Under the pieces are notes generated by a model that was not told the DNA's origin, did not search any database, and saw only the letters and a list, made by a program, of their open reading frames with translations. The translations under genes and the position numbers were made by a program. A stretch of DNA of 64,000 nt from an uncultured Eubacteriales bacterium (lineage in GTDB: Bacteria; Bacillota; Clostridia; Oscillospirales; CAG-272), in the NCBI GenBank assembly GCA_948467545.1, contig CAOKER010000002.1, positions 124,001 to 188,000 of the forward strand. Direction: 5' to 3'. Positions 7,394-16,111 of this stretch are shown in pieces. The number at the start of each line of letters is the position of its first letter. Position 1 is the stretch's first letter.

Positions 7394-8161
7394 CTATATC
7401 AGTTTTGTAATCCGACCGGCGCTTGCAACCTGAAGATTGACAAAGGAGTATCCGACAGAGTCAAGCCGCCGTCTCGTTTCCATATAAGCGCGCTCAGGAG
7501 TGTTATTATGTTCGCTGAGGTGTGCAAGCATTATATTTTTTACTCCGCAGGCCGCAAGATAAGCGGCAGTCTCCGCACAGCATGCATTAGATAAATGTCC
7601 GTATTTTGATAAAATCCGCCGTTTCAGCGCGGGCGGGTAAGGACCGCTTTTAAGCATCTCAATATCATGATTCGACTCAAGAACTACGCTGTCACAGTAA
7701 GAAAGCGTCTCTGTAATCTCATCGGGCACAAATCCAAGGTCGGTGGCAATTCCCACGTTTCCGTAATCCGTTCTCACAACATATCCGACGCTCATATGAC
7801 TGTCATGAGGCGTTACAAAGGATGAAATTTCAGAATCATTAAGCGATACACTGTAAAGCGGATCGTGGATCACCAGTTTTCTCTCGTCGCATCTAAGCCC
7901 TGCGGCGGAAGGCCCTGTTATATGTATCGGAACATCATATCTTTTTGAAAATACATTCAGTGCAGATATATGGTCGCTGTGCTCATGCGTGACAAACACC
8001 GCGTCGAGCGTTTCCGGAGCAACATCAATTTTCCTCAGAGAACCGCAAAGCGCACTGCATGTCAGTCCGGCATCGAATAATATACATGTGCCTCCGGCTC
8101 TGACAAAAATACTGTTCCCCTTTGAGCCGGAATATAAAGTTATAACTGACAAATCTGACAT
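7394..8161 (-). CDS. walJ: MBL-fold hydrolase, WalJ/YycJ-like
   Basis: Protein of 255 residues. It starts with YSGSKGNSIFV, carries the metal-binding THEHSDH motif near residue 58, then ATDLG and ESNHD, and ends with the AHLSEHNN motif. This order matches the WalJ/YycJ branch of metallo-beta-lactamase-fold exonucleases, tied to cell-wall homeostasis and DNA replication coordination in Bacillus. Its start directly follows the stop of the membrane protein gene (1-bp gap), so translation is probably coupled. The nearest rlmH and, further off, htrA and a two-component pair recall the Bacillus wal neighbourhood, but the genes are not contiguous here. Confidence 0.8.
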   Translation of the reverse strand: MSDLSVITLYSGSKGNSIFVRAGGTCILFDAGLTCSALCGSLRKIDVAPETLDAVFVTHEHSDHISALNVFSKRYDVPIHITGPSAAGLRCDERKLVIHDPLYSVSLNDSEISSFVTPHDSHMSVGYVVRTDYGNVGIATDLGFVPDEITETLSYCDSVVLESNHDIEMLKSGPYPPALKRRILSKYGHLSNACCAETAAYLAACGVKNIMLAHLSEHNNTPERAYMETRRRLDSVGYSFVNLQVASAGRITKLI

Positions 8162-8162
8162 A

Positions 8163-8564
8163 TCACGAAAGCAACTCCGGTAAAAACAATACTATATAAT
8201 CTATTAAAAAAGTAAGCAAAAACGGAATCAAAAAGATTAATATGATACGAGCAATCTTCTTGTCCCGTTCCCAACGCAGATAAAAACCGTCCTTTTTCTC
8301 CTCGCTCCACTGTTCGGGCAGCATAGAGCGTTCCGGAAGAGCAGATGAAAATCCCTTGTTGAAAAAGAGAAACAGTACAAGCAGAACGGTAAGAATTGTA
8401 AGATATATCGGGTAGACCGGTTTGAATTCAAGCGCAACCAATCCTTCAAATAAACCAAATATCACAGAAAAAGAAATTATAAAATACGTTAATCTTTTTA
8501 TATTCTTGTTTCTTCTTCCGGATTCCGAAGCTTTTTCGGCAGGGACAATTTTTTTGTATCTCAT
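8163..8564 (-). CDS. Membrane protein of unknown function, coupled to walJ
   Basis: Protein of 133 residues with a basic N-terminus and three hydrophobic helices, at about residues 25-46 and 53-68 and a longer one near 107-130. A charged loop (SEEKKDGFYLRWERDKK) lies before the last helix. I recognise no family. Its stop nearly touches the walJ start, so the two are likely one transcript; WalH/WalI-type membrane partners are not clearly similar. GGGGAGGG lies 16 nt upstream of the ATG, which is far, so the exact start is less sure. Confidence 0.6.
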   Translation of the reverse strand: MRYKKIVPAEKASESGRRNKNIKRLTYFIISFSVIFGLFEGLVALEFKPVYPIYLTILTVLLVLFLFFNKGFSSALPERSMLPEQWSEEKKDGFYLRWERDKKIARIILIFLIPFLLTFLIDYIVLFLPELLS

Positions 8565-8659
8565 TTTGTATTAATCTATCCCTCCCCTGAAAATATTCAC
8601 ACCAAAATTACAAAAAATATTCAACGAATATAAAAAACGAATATATATAAGAATTAAGA

Positions 8660-8760
8660 TGTCCCTCGCCTCCTTGGCGGAGGGATTCTCTTCATTTTTG
8701 CATCGGCAGCACAAATTCCCGGTGAAATCGCCTCATGACAGGGCTTTTTCACTCATTTAA
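8660..8760. repeat. Family A repeat copy between galK and the membrane gene
   Basis: It starts with the near-palindrome TCCCTCGCC / GGCGGAGGGA (8662-8685) and ends with GCCTCATGACAGGGC (8731-8745), matching the end module of other family A copies. It could also act as a terminator for either flanking minus-strand transcript. Confidence 0.5.
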
Positions 8761-8825
8761 TTCCTTTTAAGCTCTTTTATTTTTTTGATTTGATTTTTGT
8801 ATATTTCCCAAACGAAAAAAGAAAT

Positions 8826-10115
8826 TTAAAAGACCGTAACGGCGCCGCTGCTTCGCACCTGCATTACCGTACACGAACCCTCTCCGAATACTCTTTCCAT
8901 TCCCGAGCGGAATTCTTCTACAAGCTCATTCGGTACAAAAGCCTGAACTGTTCCGGCAAAACCGCCTCCATGCACTCTCCACGCGGCATTCTTACCCTTT
9001 AACAGACGCGCCGACATCTCAAGAGCAAGCGCGATTCCCTGACGCTTCGTCTGCTTCGGTGAATATATATTCTGTAAAAGCCGTTCGGACGATTCTCCCG
9101 ATTCCGAGATTATTCTCAAAAATTCCGCGGCGTCATGCTTCAGCATCGCCGTCTTAAGCCGTGCGACACGAATATTTTCGTCAGCAAAATGAAGCGCGCG
9201 GAGTATCGCACGATCTCCCGTCTCGCTGCGAAGCTTTGGAATTTCCTCAATCAGCGCAGCCGAATCCACAAACCGCAAAACTCTCTGTCCGAAATGCTCA
9301 GCTACTTTTTTCATCTCGGTCGGAATGGAGCTGTAGTCATCACTTAAATCGGAATGATCTCCTCCGGTATCGGTTATACACATGCTGATACCGAACTCGG
9401 AAAAGTCAATATCAAGTTTTTCAATCTTCGGAGCCGTCTCGTTTTCAAAATCAATCATCACCAGTCCGCCTACAGAGCAGATAGCCTGATCCATGAGCCC
9501 GCATGCTTTTCCGAAATATTCACGCTCTGCATACTGCGATATCTTTGCAATTTCCACAGAATCCAATTTGTTTTCATTGTAATAAAAATTCAGAACTGTT
9601 CCTACAGCGGCTTCGAAAGCTGCGGAAGATGATAACCCAGATCCGCGTTTAACATTACTCGTTATATATGCGTTAAATCCGCCTACATTACATCCGCGAT
9701 TCATAAACCCGGCACAAACTCCGGCAACCAGCGCCTTCGTTGTAAATTTTTCCGGGGGAGTCTTCATAATTTGGTCTATATCCAAAGATATAAAGCCAAA
9801 GCCTTCGCTCATAATATTGATTTTTCTGTCCTCAATAGGAGACGCTACTAATATCAGGTCAATATCTACCGCGCAGCCGATTACCGCTCCGCAGTTATGA
9901 TCGGTGTGATTCCCACATATTTCACTGCGTCCGGGTACAGAAAAAACATGAACGTCATTATCAAGCTTTCCATCTCCGTATTTTATCGAAAACCTATCCA
10001 GCGCAGATATATACCTGCTTTTCTGACCTGCGGCCGATTCATTTCCGTAAAGCTCCGAAAATCGGCCGTCAAATTCTCCGCGCCCAATTGCCCATCTTAA
10101 AAAAGAAGTTTTCAT
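8826..10115 (-). CDS. galK: Galactokinase
   Basis: Protein of 429 residues of the GHMP kinase family. It has the substrate motif PGRSEICGNHTDHN, the clostridial form of the galactokinase signature (GNHTDH in place of GEHTDY), the ATP loop VKRGSGLSSSAAFE, and the C-terminal GHMP motif VHGGGFAGTVQAF. It phosphorylates galactose at C1, the first step of the Leloir pathway; no other Leloir gene is in the window. The start at 10115 (MKTSF) fits the family; the reading frame stays open upstream to 10253 but runs into the family A repeat. Confidence 0.88.
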   Translation of the reverse strand: MKTSFLRWAIGRGEFDGRFSELYGNESAAGQKSRYISALDRFSIKYGDGKLDNDVHVFSVPGRSEICGNHTDHNCGAVIGCAVDIDLILVASPIEDRKINIMSEGFGFISLDIDQIMKTPPEKFTTKALVAGVCAGFMNRGCNVGGFNAYITSNVKRGSGLSSSAAFEAAVGTVLNFYYNENKLDSVEIAKISQYAEREYFGKACGLMDQAICSVGGLVMIDFENETAPKIEKLDIDFSEFGISMCITDTGGDHSDLSDDYSSIPTEMKKVAEHFGQRVLRFVDSAALIEEIPKLRSETGDRAILRALHFADENIRVARLKTAMLKHDAAEFLRIISESGESSERLLQNIYSPKQTKRQGIALALEMSARLLKGKNAAWRVHGGGFAGTVQAFVPNELVEEFRSGMERVFGEGSCTVMQVRSSGAVTVF

Positions 10116-10154
10116 ATAACTACCACGCCTTTTCTGCAAAGGCCTCCTTATTTT

Positions 10155-10445
10155 ATGAATATTAAAATAACTTAAAAGCAAGGTATCCCCCGACTCCCGC
10201 GCAGAGAGGTTTCTCCGGCGTTTCAGCAGCTTTTCAGCGGCAGCGGCATACAATCCGCCCCAAACGGTTACATGTCAAACTTATCTCATGTCAAATTTGT
10301 TTCATGTCAAACTTGTTTCATGTCAAACTTGTTTCACGTCAAACCTGTTTCATGTCAAACCTGTTTCTTGTTAAACCGTTTCATGACAAATCGGCCCATG
10401 TCAAATCGTCTCATGACGGCGTTTTGCGTCTTATTTTCTAACGCC
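10155..10445. repeat. Family A repeat copy containing a minisatellite
   Basis: Left module: TAACTTAAAAGCAAGGT then CCCCCGACTCCCGCG and TTTCTCCGGCGTTTC, shared with the copy at 20241. Right module: CATGACGGCGTTTTGCGTC (10412-10430). Between them lies a 16-bp tandem repeat. It separates galK from ymdB; no gene is seen in 10116-10472. Confidence 0.65.
10271..10411. repeat. 16-bp minisatellite, about 9 units
   Basis: Units begin at 10271, 10287, 10303, 10319, 10335, 10351, 10367, 10382 and 10397. Consensus is CATGTCAAACTTGTTT; the last three units are 15 bp. The following right module of family A itself begins CATGAC, as if the array grew from the edge of the element. Confidence 0.9.
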
Positions 10446-10472
10446 CTTCGATCCGGCTTTCTCCGATAATAC

Positions 10473-11258
10473 TCAGAATACGGCTCTCTCTACCTGTTTG
10501 CATTTAAAATCCGAAATATCTATGTCAAATACAGCGCCGTGCATCGTTATATGTTCCTCGGCAAATTCAAACCGCACAGGCATTGAAGTTGTAAGCCGCT
10601 CTATTATTTTCTCGGTACGTACGCCAAGCACAGAATTGTCGGGACCGCACATTCCGAGATCTGTGATATATCCCGTTCCGTTCGGCAAAATACATTCATC
10701 GGCGGTCTGCACATGAGTATGGGTTCCGTATACAATTGAAATTCTTCCGTCGAAGCATCTTCCTATCGCAATTTTCTCGGAAGTAGCCTCGGCATGTACG
10801 TCAAGTGCCGCAAAGTCATACCGTCCGTTATAATAGTCAAGCATTCTTGAAATACATCTTATCGGATTTTCAAGAGGCTCCATGTAAATTACACCGAGAA
10901 CATTGATAATCAATAAACGGTAGCCGCAAACATCCGTCACAATGTGACCGTCTCCCGGAGCTGTCGCGTGATAGTTTGCCGGCCGCAGCACCGGGTGCCC
11001 TTCGTCAAGCCAGGAATGCATCTCCTTTTTTCTCCAGATATGATTTCCGGATGTTATTGTGTCAACTCCGGACGTCAGCAACTTCTTGGCGCTTGCAGGA
11101 TCGAGCCCGTTGCCTACGCACGCGTTTTCTCCGTTCGCAATAACAAAATCAATACCGTTATCCTCTCTGAATTTCCACAGTCGGGCGGAAATTTCGGATA
11201 CGGCACCGGGACTTACAATATCTCCAAGCGCAAGAATTCTAAGAGTGTTCTTTTTCAT
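10473..11258 (-). CDS. ymdB: YmdB-type metallophosphoesterase
   Basis: Protein of 261 residues. Metal-binding motifs appear in order: ALGDIVSPGA near the N-terminus, ANGENA, SGNHIW, DVHAEATSEK and GTHTHVQTAD. This is the YmdB family, a 2',3'-cyclic-nucleotide phosphodiesterase that affects biofilm and motility decisions in Bacillus, where it sits next to rny. Here rny is also the next gene upstream (186-bp spacer), the conserved rny-ymdB order. AAAGGAT lies 13 nt before the ATG. Confidence 0.9.
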   Translation of the reverse strand: MKKNTLRILALGDIVSPGAVSEISARLWKFREDNGIDFVIANGENACVGNGLDPASAKKLLTSGVDTITSGNHIWRKKEMHSWLDEGHPVLRPANYHATAPGDGHIVTDVCGYRLLIINVLGVIYMEPLENPIRCISRMLDYYNGRYDFAALDVHAEATSEKIAIGRCFDGRISIVYGTHTHVQTADECILPNGTGYITDLGMCGPDNSVLGVRTEKIIERLTTSMPVRFEFAEEHITMHGAVFDIDISDFKCKQVERAVF

Positions 11259-11443
11259 CGGCGTTTATATCCTTTCGGCGGATAAGGCTTTAAGTATGTA
11301 TGTAAAAATCTTATAATTATACATACAGCCATATGAACATAAATTTATCTGTAAAAAACTGCTCCTTTTCATAAAACGGTCATCCCAAAGAAAAATATTA
11401 CCTTCAAAGAGCGACATTATAAAAAGGAGCATATTCTTATTTA

Positions 11444-12997
11444 TTACTTAGCAAAATCTATTGCCCTGCTCTCACGGATTACATTTATTTTTATCTGTCC
11501 CGGATATTCAAGCTCCGCTTCGATTTTCTTTACAATATCACGCGCCACAAGCACCATCTGCTCGTCATTGACCTCTTCGGGCTTAACCATGATGCGTATC
11601 TCACGTCCTGCCTGAATAGCGTATGCCTTCTCAACTCCGTCAAAGCTTTCGGATATTTCTTCAAGCTTCTGCAAACGCTTGATATAGTTGTCCAAATCTT
11701 CCCGACGAGCTCCGGGACGCGCCGCGGAAATTGCGTCTGCCGCCTGTACAATCATAGCTATTATCGTGCGTGGCTCAACATCATTGTGATGAGCTTCAAT
11801 CGCATGAATAACATCCTTGTTTTCTTTATATTTTCTGGCAATATCAACGCCAAGCTGAACGTGTGAACCCTCGACCTCCTGCGTCAGCGCTTTTCCTATA
11901 TCGTGGAGAAGTCCCGCACGCTTCGCCAAAGTATTGTCTACTCCGAGTTCATCGGCAATAATTCCTGAAAGATGCGCCACCTCAATCGAATGTACCAAAA
12001 CATTTTGTCCGTAGCTTGTACGGAATTTAAGTCTTCCCAAAATTTTAATAAGCTCATTGTTAATTCCGTGTATTCCCGTATCAAAGGTTGCGCGTTCTCC
12101 TGCCTGTTTAATCGACAAATCTACCTCTCGCTTTGCCTTTTCCACCATTTCTTCGATTCTCGAAGGATGAATACGTCCGTCGGTAATCAGTTTTTCAAGG
12201 GCAATCCTTGCAACCTCACGTCTTACCGGATCAAAGCTCGAAAGCGTAATTGCTTCCGGAGTATCGTCAATTATAAGATCGACGCCCGTAAGCGTTTCGA
12301 TAGTACGGATATTTCTTCCCTCGCGCCCGATAATACGTCCCTTCATGTCGTCGCTGGGAAGCGGCACAACGGAAACTGTTGCCTCGGATGAATAGTCAGC
12401 CGCACACCGCTGGATTGCAAGCGAAATTATCTCCTTAGCTTTCATCTCTGCGTTTTCGCGCATTTCACTCTCAATTTCAATAATACGCATTGCCGTCTCG
12501 TGGCGAACTTCACTTTCTATTTTTAAAAGCATTTCCTCCTTGGCTTCCGCGGCGGTAAGTCCGGCAACATGTTCCAGCCTCGAAAGCTCGGAATCTCTTA
12601 TCTTCTTAATTTCTTCCTGCAAATCTGAATTTTCTTTAATTTTTCGGTTCAAAGTCTCAGACCTATGCTCAAGACTCTCCATCTTTCGGTCGTAAGACTC
12701 TTCCTTCGATACAAGCCTCTTTTCAAGCTGGTTGAGCTCAGCCCGTCTCTCCTTCATATCCCGCTCATTATCGTTTTTTGCGCGGATAATATCCTCTTTT
12801 GCTTCAAGCAAAAGCTCCTTTTTCTTGGTTTCCGCTTGCTTTATACCTTCGTCAATAATTTTTTTCGCCTGAATCTCTGCCGAGCCTATTTCAGCTTCCG
12901 CAACCTTTTTGCGGTATGTAATTCCCGCAAACACACCGATACCCAAACCGACTATCAATGCAATTACTGTAAATACTGCACCTAATATGGGATTCAT
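11444..12997 (-). CDS. rny: Ribonuclease Y
   Basis: Protein of 517 residues. An N-terminal membrane helix (about 1-25) is followed by a long charged coiled coil (about 30-200), a KH domain with [12 protein letters not shown], and an HD domain with LLHDIGKAL. It is the membrane-bound endonuclease that starts bulk mRNA decay in Firmicutes. The start at 12997 is chosen because AGGAGGT sits just before it; upstream in-frame codons lack one. The only strong promoter found is at 13577-13605, which implies a leader of about 570 nt. Confidence 0.93.
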   Translation of the reverse strand: MNPILGAVFTVIALIVGLGIGVFAGITYRKKVAEAEIGSAEIQAKKIIDEGIKQAETKKKELLLEAKEDIIRAKNDNERDMKERRAELNQLEKRLVSKEESYDRKMESLEHRSETLNRKIKENSDLQEEIKKIRDSELSRLEHVAGLTAAEAKEEMLLKIESEVRHETAMRIIEIESEMRENAEMKAKEIISLAIQRCAADYSSEATVSVVPLPSDDMKGRIIGREGRNIRTIETLTGVDLIIDDTPEAITLSSFDPVRREVARIALEKLITDGRIHPSRIEEMVEKAKREVDLSIKQAGERATFDTGIHGINNELIKILGRLKFRTSYGQNVLVHSIEVAHLSGIIADELGVDNTLAKRAGLLHDIGKALTQEVEGSHVQLGVDIARKYKENKDVIHAIEAHHNDVEPRTIIAMIVQAADAISAARPGARREDLDNYIKRLQKLEEISESFDGVEKAYAIQAGREIRIMVKPEEVNDEQMVLVARDIVKKIEAELEYPGQIKINVIRESRAIDFAK

Positions 12998-13576
12998 AAA
13001 GCACCTCCTAAAACTTTTTTCATTGTCAAATGTCAAAAAAACAGTTAAATCAGTAAAATCAAATCGGATTCCTTTACACGGAAAGCAAATCGTGCGGCAT
13101 ATTCAATAAAGCTCAAAAGCCTTCCGTACTCTGATTTAAGAACAAAAAACTGCCGCATGTAAAAAGAATGCGTCACGATATGACGTGATTCCTTTACAGC
13201 CGCAGTACAGCAGTAAAATATAGAATATGATTATAAATCGCTGAAGCAGATCTGTATTAAGATTATCCCTTGATACCTCTTCGGTTCTCCTCTTAAGACT
13301 ACAATAAAAATTTTATACTTTTCTTACGCAAAACAGATAACAAAAATATACCGCTGTAACCGTCTGCCAATCTTATTATCTCTTTTTTCGGTTATAAACC
13401 TGACATATAGTAAAAATTTTGTATAAATCTATGCAAAAACCGCTGTATTCTTACCATGCGACAGCGAAAAATCGCACGAATATTCACTTTCTGTGACATC
13501 GCCCTATATAATAATCTATAAAAATCAACTGCGATTAGGATTTAACCCTTCATAACACAAGCATCATACCGTTAAT
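12998..13576 (-). ncRNA. Long structured rny leader or separate small RNA
   Basis: From the promoter at 13577-13605 to the rny start there is no gene on either strand. On the minus strand, a long hairpin spans about 13143-13200. It pairs TGTAAAgGAAT with ATTCtTTTTACA around an inner CACG/CGTG stem, and TGCGGCAG with a TTTTTT run follows (near 13145-13155), which looks like an intrinsic terminator. This would give either an attenuated rny leader or an independent RNA of about 430 nt. It did not look like 6S RNA, tmRNA, RNase P RNA or a T-box to me. Confidence 0.4.
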
Positions 13577-13605
13577 ATTGTAATACAATCCGCAGTGCTT
13601 GTCAA
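13577..13605 (-). promoter_or_regulatory. Consensus sigma-A promoter upstream of rny
   Basis: On the minus strand TTGACA (13605-13600), 17 nt, then TACAAT (13582-13577). It is among the best promoter matches in the window and points toward rny. Confidence 0.75.
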
Positions 13606-13694
13606 GTGTTATTTTTAAGTAAATTATTAAGGAAGAAAAAAATTAACAATAGACGGTTTTATTACGGTTCTTTACTTTATTACAATTACGCCCA

Positions 13695-14888
13695 TTATTT
13701 TATTACAATTGTGCTCATTCCGGAAAAAGCTTCCTGCTCAAGTCCGCTAAAATCAAGCTTGCTTTCCTGTTCGGTAACCTTATAAAGCTCCGGCTTTGTC
13801 TTTGGATGCTTCGGGGTAAAAACCGTGCAGCAGTCCTCATACGGAAGAATAGAGGTCTCGAAGGTCCCAATCTTTCTTGCGAACTCGACAATCTCTTCTT
13901 TGTCAAGTCCTATACACGGACGAAAAACAACGCGGTCACAAACACTGTTTGTCACGGCAAAGGCATCCATTGTCTGGCTCGCAACCTGGCCGAGACTTTC
14001 CCCCGTTATTAACGCGCCGCATTTAAAACGGGCGGCAGCGCGGCATGACAAACGCATCATAAAGCGGCGCAGAAGCAGCGTAAAATATTCCTCCGCGCAG
14101 TATTTCCGAAGCTCCTCCTGGATTTTTGTAAGCGAAATAACATGCATATGAATCGGGCCGCACCACTCGCTCATTATGCGTGCAAGCTCAAAGACCTTTT
14201 CTCTTGCTCTTTCGCTTGTATACGGAAAGCTTTCAAAATGAAGCGCGTCGATTGCCACTCCTCTTTTCGCCATCATCCAGCCTGCCACAGGACTGTCTAT
14301 TCCTCCGGACAGCAGTAAAAGTCCTCTGCCGCCTGAGCCAACAGGAAGTCCGCCTGCTCCCTTTACCGAATCAATATATACATATGCGTTTTGAGCTCTG
14401 ATTTCGACACGAACAACCACATCCGGTCTTTTTACATCGACACGGAGCCGCGAAGCATTCTTCAAAATAAGCGCTCCTACCTCCGCTGATATTTCGGGCG
14501 ATGTCAGCGAAAAAGTCTTGTCTCCGCGTTTTCCCTCAACCTTAAAAGTCTTATATTCCCTTCTGCTAAGCTCAGGCAGAATATACTCAAGCACCGCGGA
14601 AAAAATCGCATCCATATTCTTATCGGTAACGGCGGCCCTTGCGACCGTAACAATTCCGAAAACCTTCCGAACCGCCTCAAACGCACCTTCGATATCCGCT
14701 TCCTCTTCAAAACCGCCGTCACAAACCTCAGGTTTTATATAAGCAATGCTCTGCGCGCTTGTAACGCCGAACCGTCCAAACGGCTCTATACGATGTCTGA
14801 TTTGCTTCAGCATGACGGTTTCAAACTGTTTTTTATTAAGTCCTTTAAGGACAATTTCACCGTATTTGCACAGTATTATTTCATTCAT
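13695..14888 (-). CDS. thiI: tRNA sulfurtransferase ThiI
   Basis: Protein of 397 residues: an N-terminal ferredoxin-like region, THUMP domain (about 60-165), then a PP-loop ATPase domain with LLLLSGGIDSPVAGW near residue 188. The C-terminal motif PYEDCCTVFTPKHP is typical of ThiI. It makes 4-thiouridine at tRNA position 8. There is no C-terminal rhodanese domain, as in the Bacillus form, which works with a dedicated NifZ-type cysteine desulfurase; no such gene is adjacent here. AAAGGAAA precedes the ATG. Confidence 0.93.
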   Translation of the reverse strand: MNEIILCKYGEIVLKGLNKKQFETVMLKQIRHRIEPFGRFGVTSAQSIAYIKPEVCDGGFEEEADIEGAFEAVRKVFGIVTVARAAVTDKNMDAIFSAVLEYILPELSRREYKTFKVEGKRGDKTFSLTSPEISAEVGALILKNASRLRVDVKRPDVVVRVEIRAQNAYVYIDSVKGAGGLPVGSGGRGLLLLSGGIDSPVAGWMMAKRGVAIDALHFESFPYTSERAREKVFELARIMSEWCGPIHMHVISLTKIQEELRKYCAEEYFTLLLRRFMMRLSCRAAARFKCGALITGESLGQVASQTMDAFAVTNSVCDRVVFRPCIGLDKEEIVEFARKIGTFETSILPYEDCCTVFTPKHPKTKPELYKVTEQESKLDFSGLEQEAFSGMSTIVIK

Positions 14889-15021
14889 CTTGTTTTTTTC
14901 CTTTGTTTTTATTGCTGATTATAAAGAATCGGATACGGGCAAAAGAACGGCGGCAAAGCACTGCCGCAGAAAAATTTTCTGTATCTTGTTTTAAAATTTT
15001 GTTTTGAAATATTTTTAAAAT

Positions 15022-15756
15022 TTATTTATGCATATACCGCGGCACTACCGGCAGTCCTCCGAGATTAAGCAGATAGTCACCGGAACGAAGTATCTCCGCA
15101 AGCTCAAATGTATCTTCGGGAAGCGTTTTGGTATAAATTCCGCCAAGTCCGGCAGTTCCGGGATGATGAAAATCACTTCCGGAAACAATAATCCCGCCGA
15201 CCTCTTCTGCATATTTTGCCGCAAATCCGGGCATACTGTTATGATGAGGATGAAGATTGATAACCTCTGCGCCGTCCAAAAGCGACGGTTCCATTCTCAG
15301 GCACCCGTGACGGCAGGGATGCGCCTGAATAAAAACCATCCGGTCATTACGGTATTTTTTTCTGAAATCCGAAAGCCCTGTTTTAAGATTCGGAAAAAGA
15401 TTTCTTGTTTCCTTCCCGTCTACTCCATATACAAGATAATCGTTGCTGTTTTCGGGAAAACGCGCCTCAATTCCGTAAATTAAAGTAATCCCTGTTTTCC
15501 CGGCCGCCTCGGCCGCGCGGCAATAATCTTCCATATATCGGTCTACATACTCTTCCTCAGATTCACCGTCTTTCATAAGACCATAATTGAGATGATTTGT
15601 AAGAACAATCGCATCATATCCGATTTCGGAATAAATATTTACTACCTCTTCGGGAGAAAAATCCGCGCACGGGCTTGCGGGATTGGAGTGGCAGTGCATT
15701 TCTATTTTATATTTGTATTCCTTAAATAAGCTTTCAAGATCTTTTACGCTGATCAT
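15022..15756 (-). CDS. PHP-domain phosphoesterase
   Basis: Protein of 244 residues. It has the metal-binding motif EMHCHSNPAS, then VLTNH, AHPCRHGC and VSGSDFHHPG, the four PHP motifs. Members hydrolyse phosphoesters such as 3',5'-nucleotide bisphosphates or histidinol phosphate, or act as nucleases; the substrate here cannot be read from the sequence. GAGGAT lies 8 nt before the ATG. It is 133 bp downstream of thiI on the opposite side of its start and is divergent from htrA. Confidence 0.8.
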   Translation of the reverse strand: MISVKDLESLFKEYKYKIEMHCHSNPASPCADFSPEEVVNIYSEIGYDAIVLTNHLNYGLMKDGESEEEYVDRYMEDYCRAAEAAGKTGITLIYGIEARFPENSNDYLVYGVDGKETRNLFPNLKTGLSDFRKKYRNDRMVFIQAHPCRHGCLRMEPSLLDGAEVINLHPHHNSMPGFAAKYAEEVGGIIVSGSDFHHPGTAGLGGIYTKTLPEDTFELAEILRSGDYLLNLGGLPVVPRYMHK

Positions 15757-16111
15757 AACCGCATATCCTCATAAATCCTATAGTTTAATATTTGAGTATA
15801 CATTACATAGTTGATAAAAGTTTGAATAAAAAATTAACTAACAAACAATTTAACCGTTTGTTAATAGAGCTGAAGCAAATAAATGTTATAATTTTAATGT
15901 AAAAACGTTTATACTCCTTCATAACCGTTTGATCTTATGTCAACAATAATTACTGTTAAAATATTTTAATAAATGGTCAGCCTCACGTCAGTTTGATTTC
16001 AGCAATAATTTTTATTTTCATCATTTTTTCATCACATAAGCCGCTTATAATAAAATCACAAAAGAAAGAGCGATCCGCTCAGACAAGAAGAAATGAAAGG
16101 ATGGCAGAATT
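15757..16111. promoter_or_regulatory. Divergent control region of PHP gene and htrA, with a dyad
   Basis: AT-rich spacer without a gene. TAACAAAC (15839-15846) and GTTTGTTA (15856-15863) form a perfect 8-bp dyad with a 9-nt gap, a plausible operator. TAACCGTTTG occurs twice (15851 and 15922). A TATAAT-like box at about 15890 could serve htrA. The regulator is unknown. Confidence 0.4.

Noticed and set aside
10272..10469. 65-codon open frame reading SNLFHVK/VSCQTCF-like repeats
   Set aside because: It is a translation of the 16-bp minisatellite. There is no ribosome binding site, and the period is not a multiple of three, so the frame is accidental.
12998..13576. tmRNA, 6S RNA, SRP RNA or RNase P RNA in the rny leader
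   Set aside because: None of the hallmark sequences (tag peptide and CCA end, GGAAAGTCCGGGCT-like core, or SRP tetraloop region) is visible.
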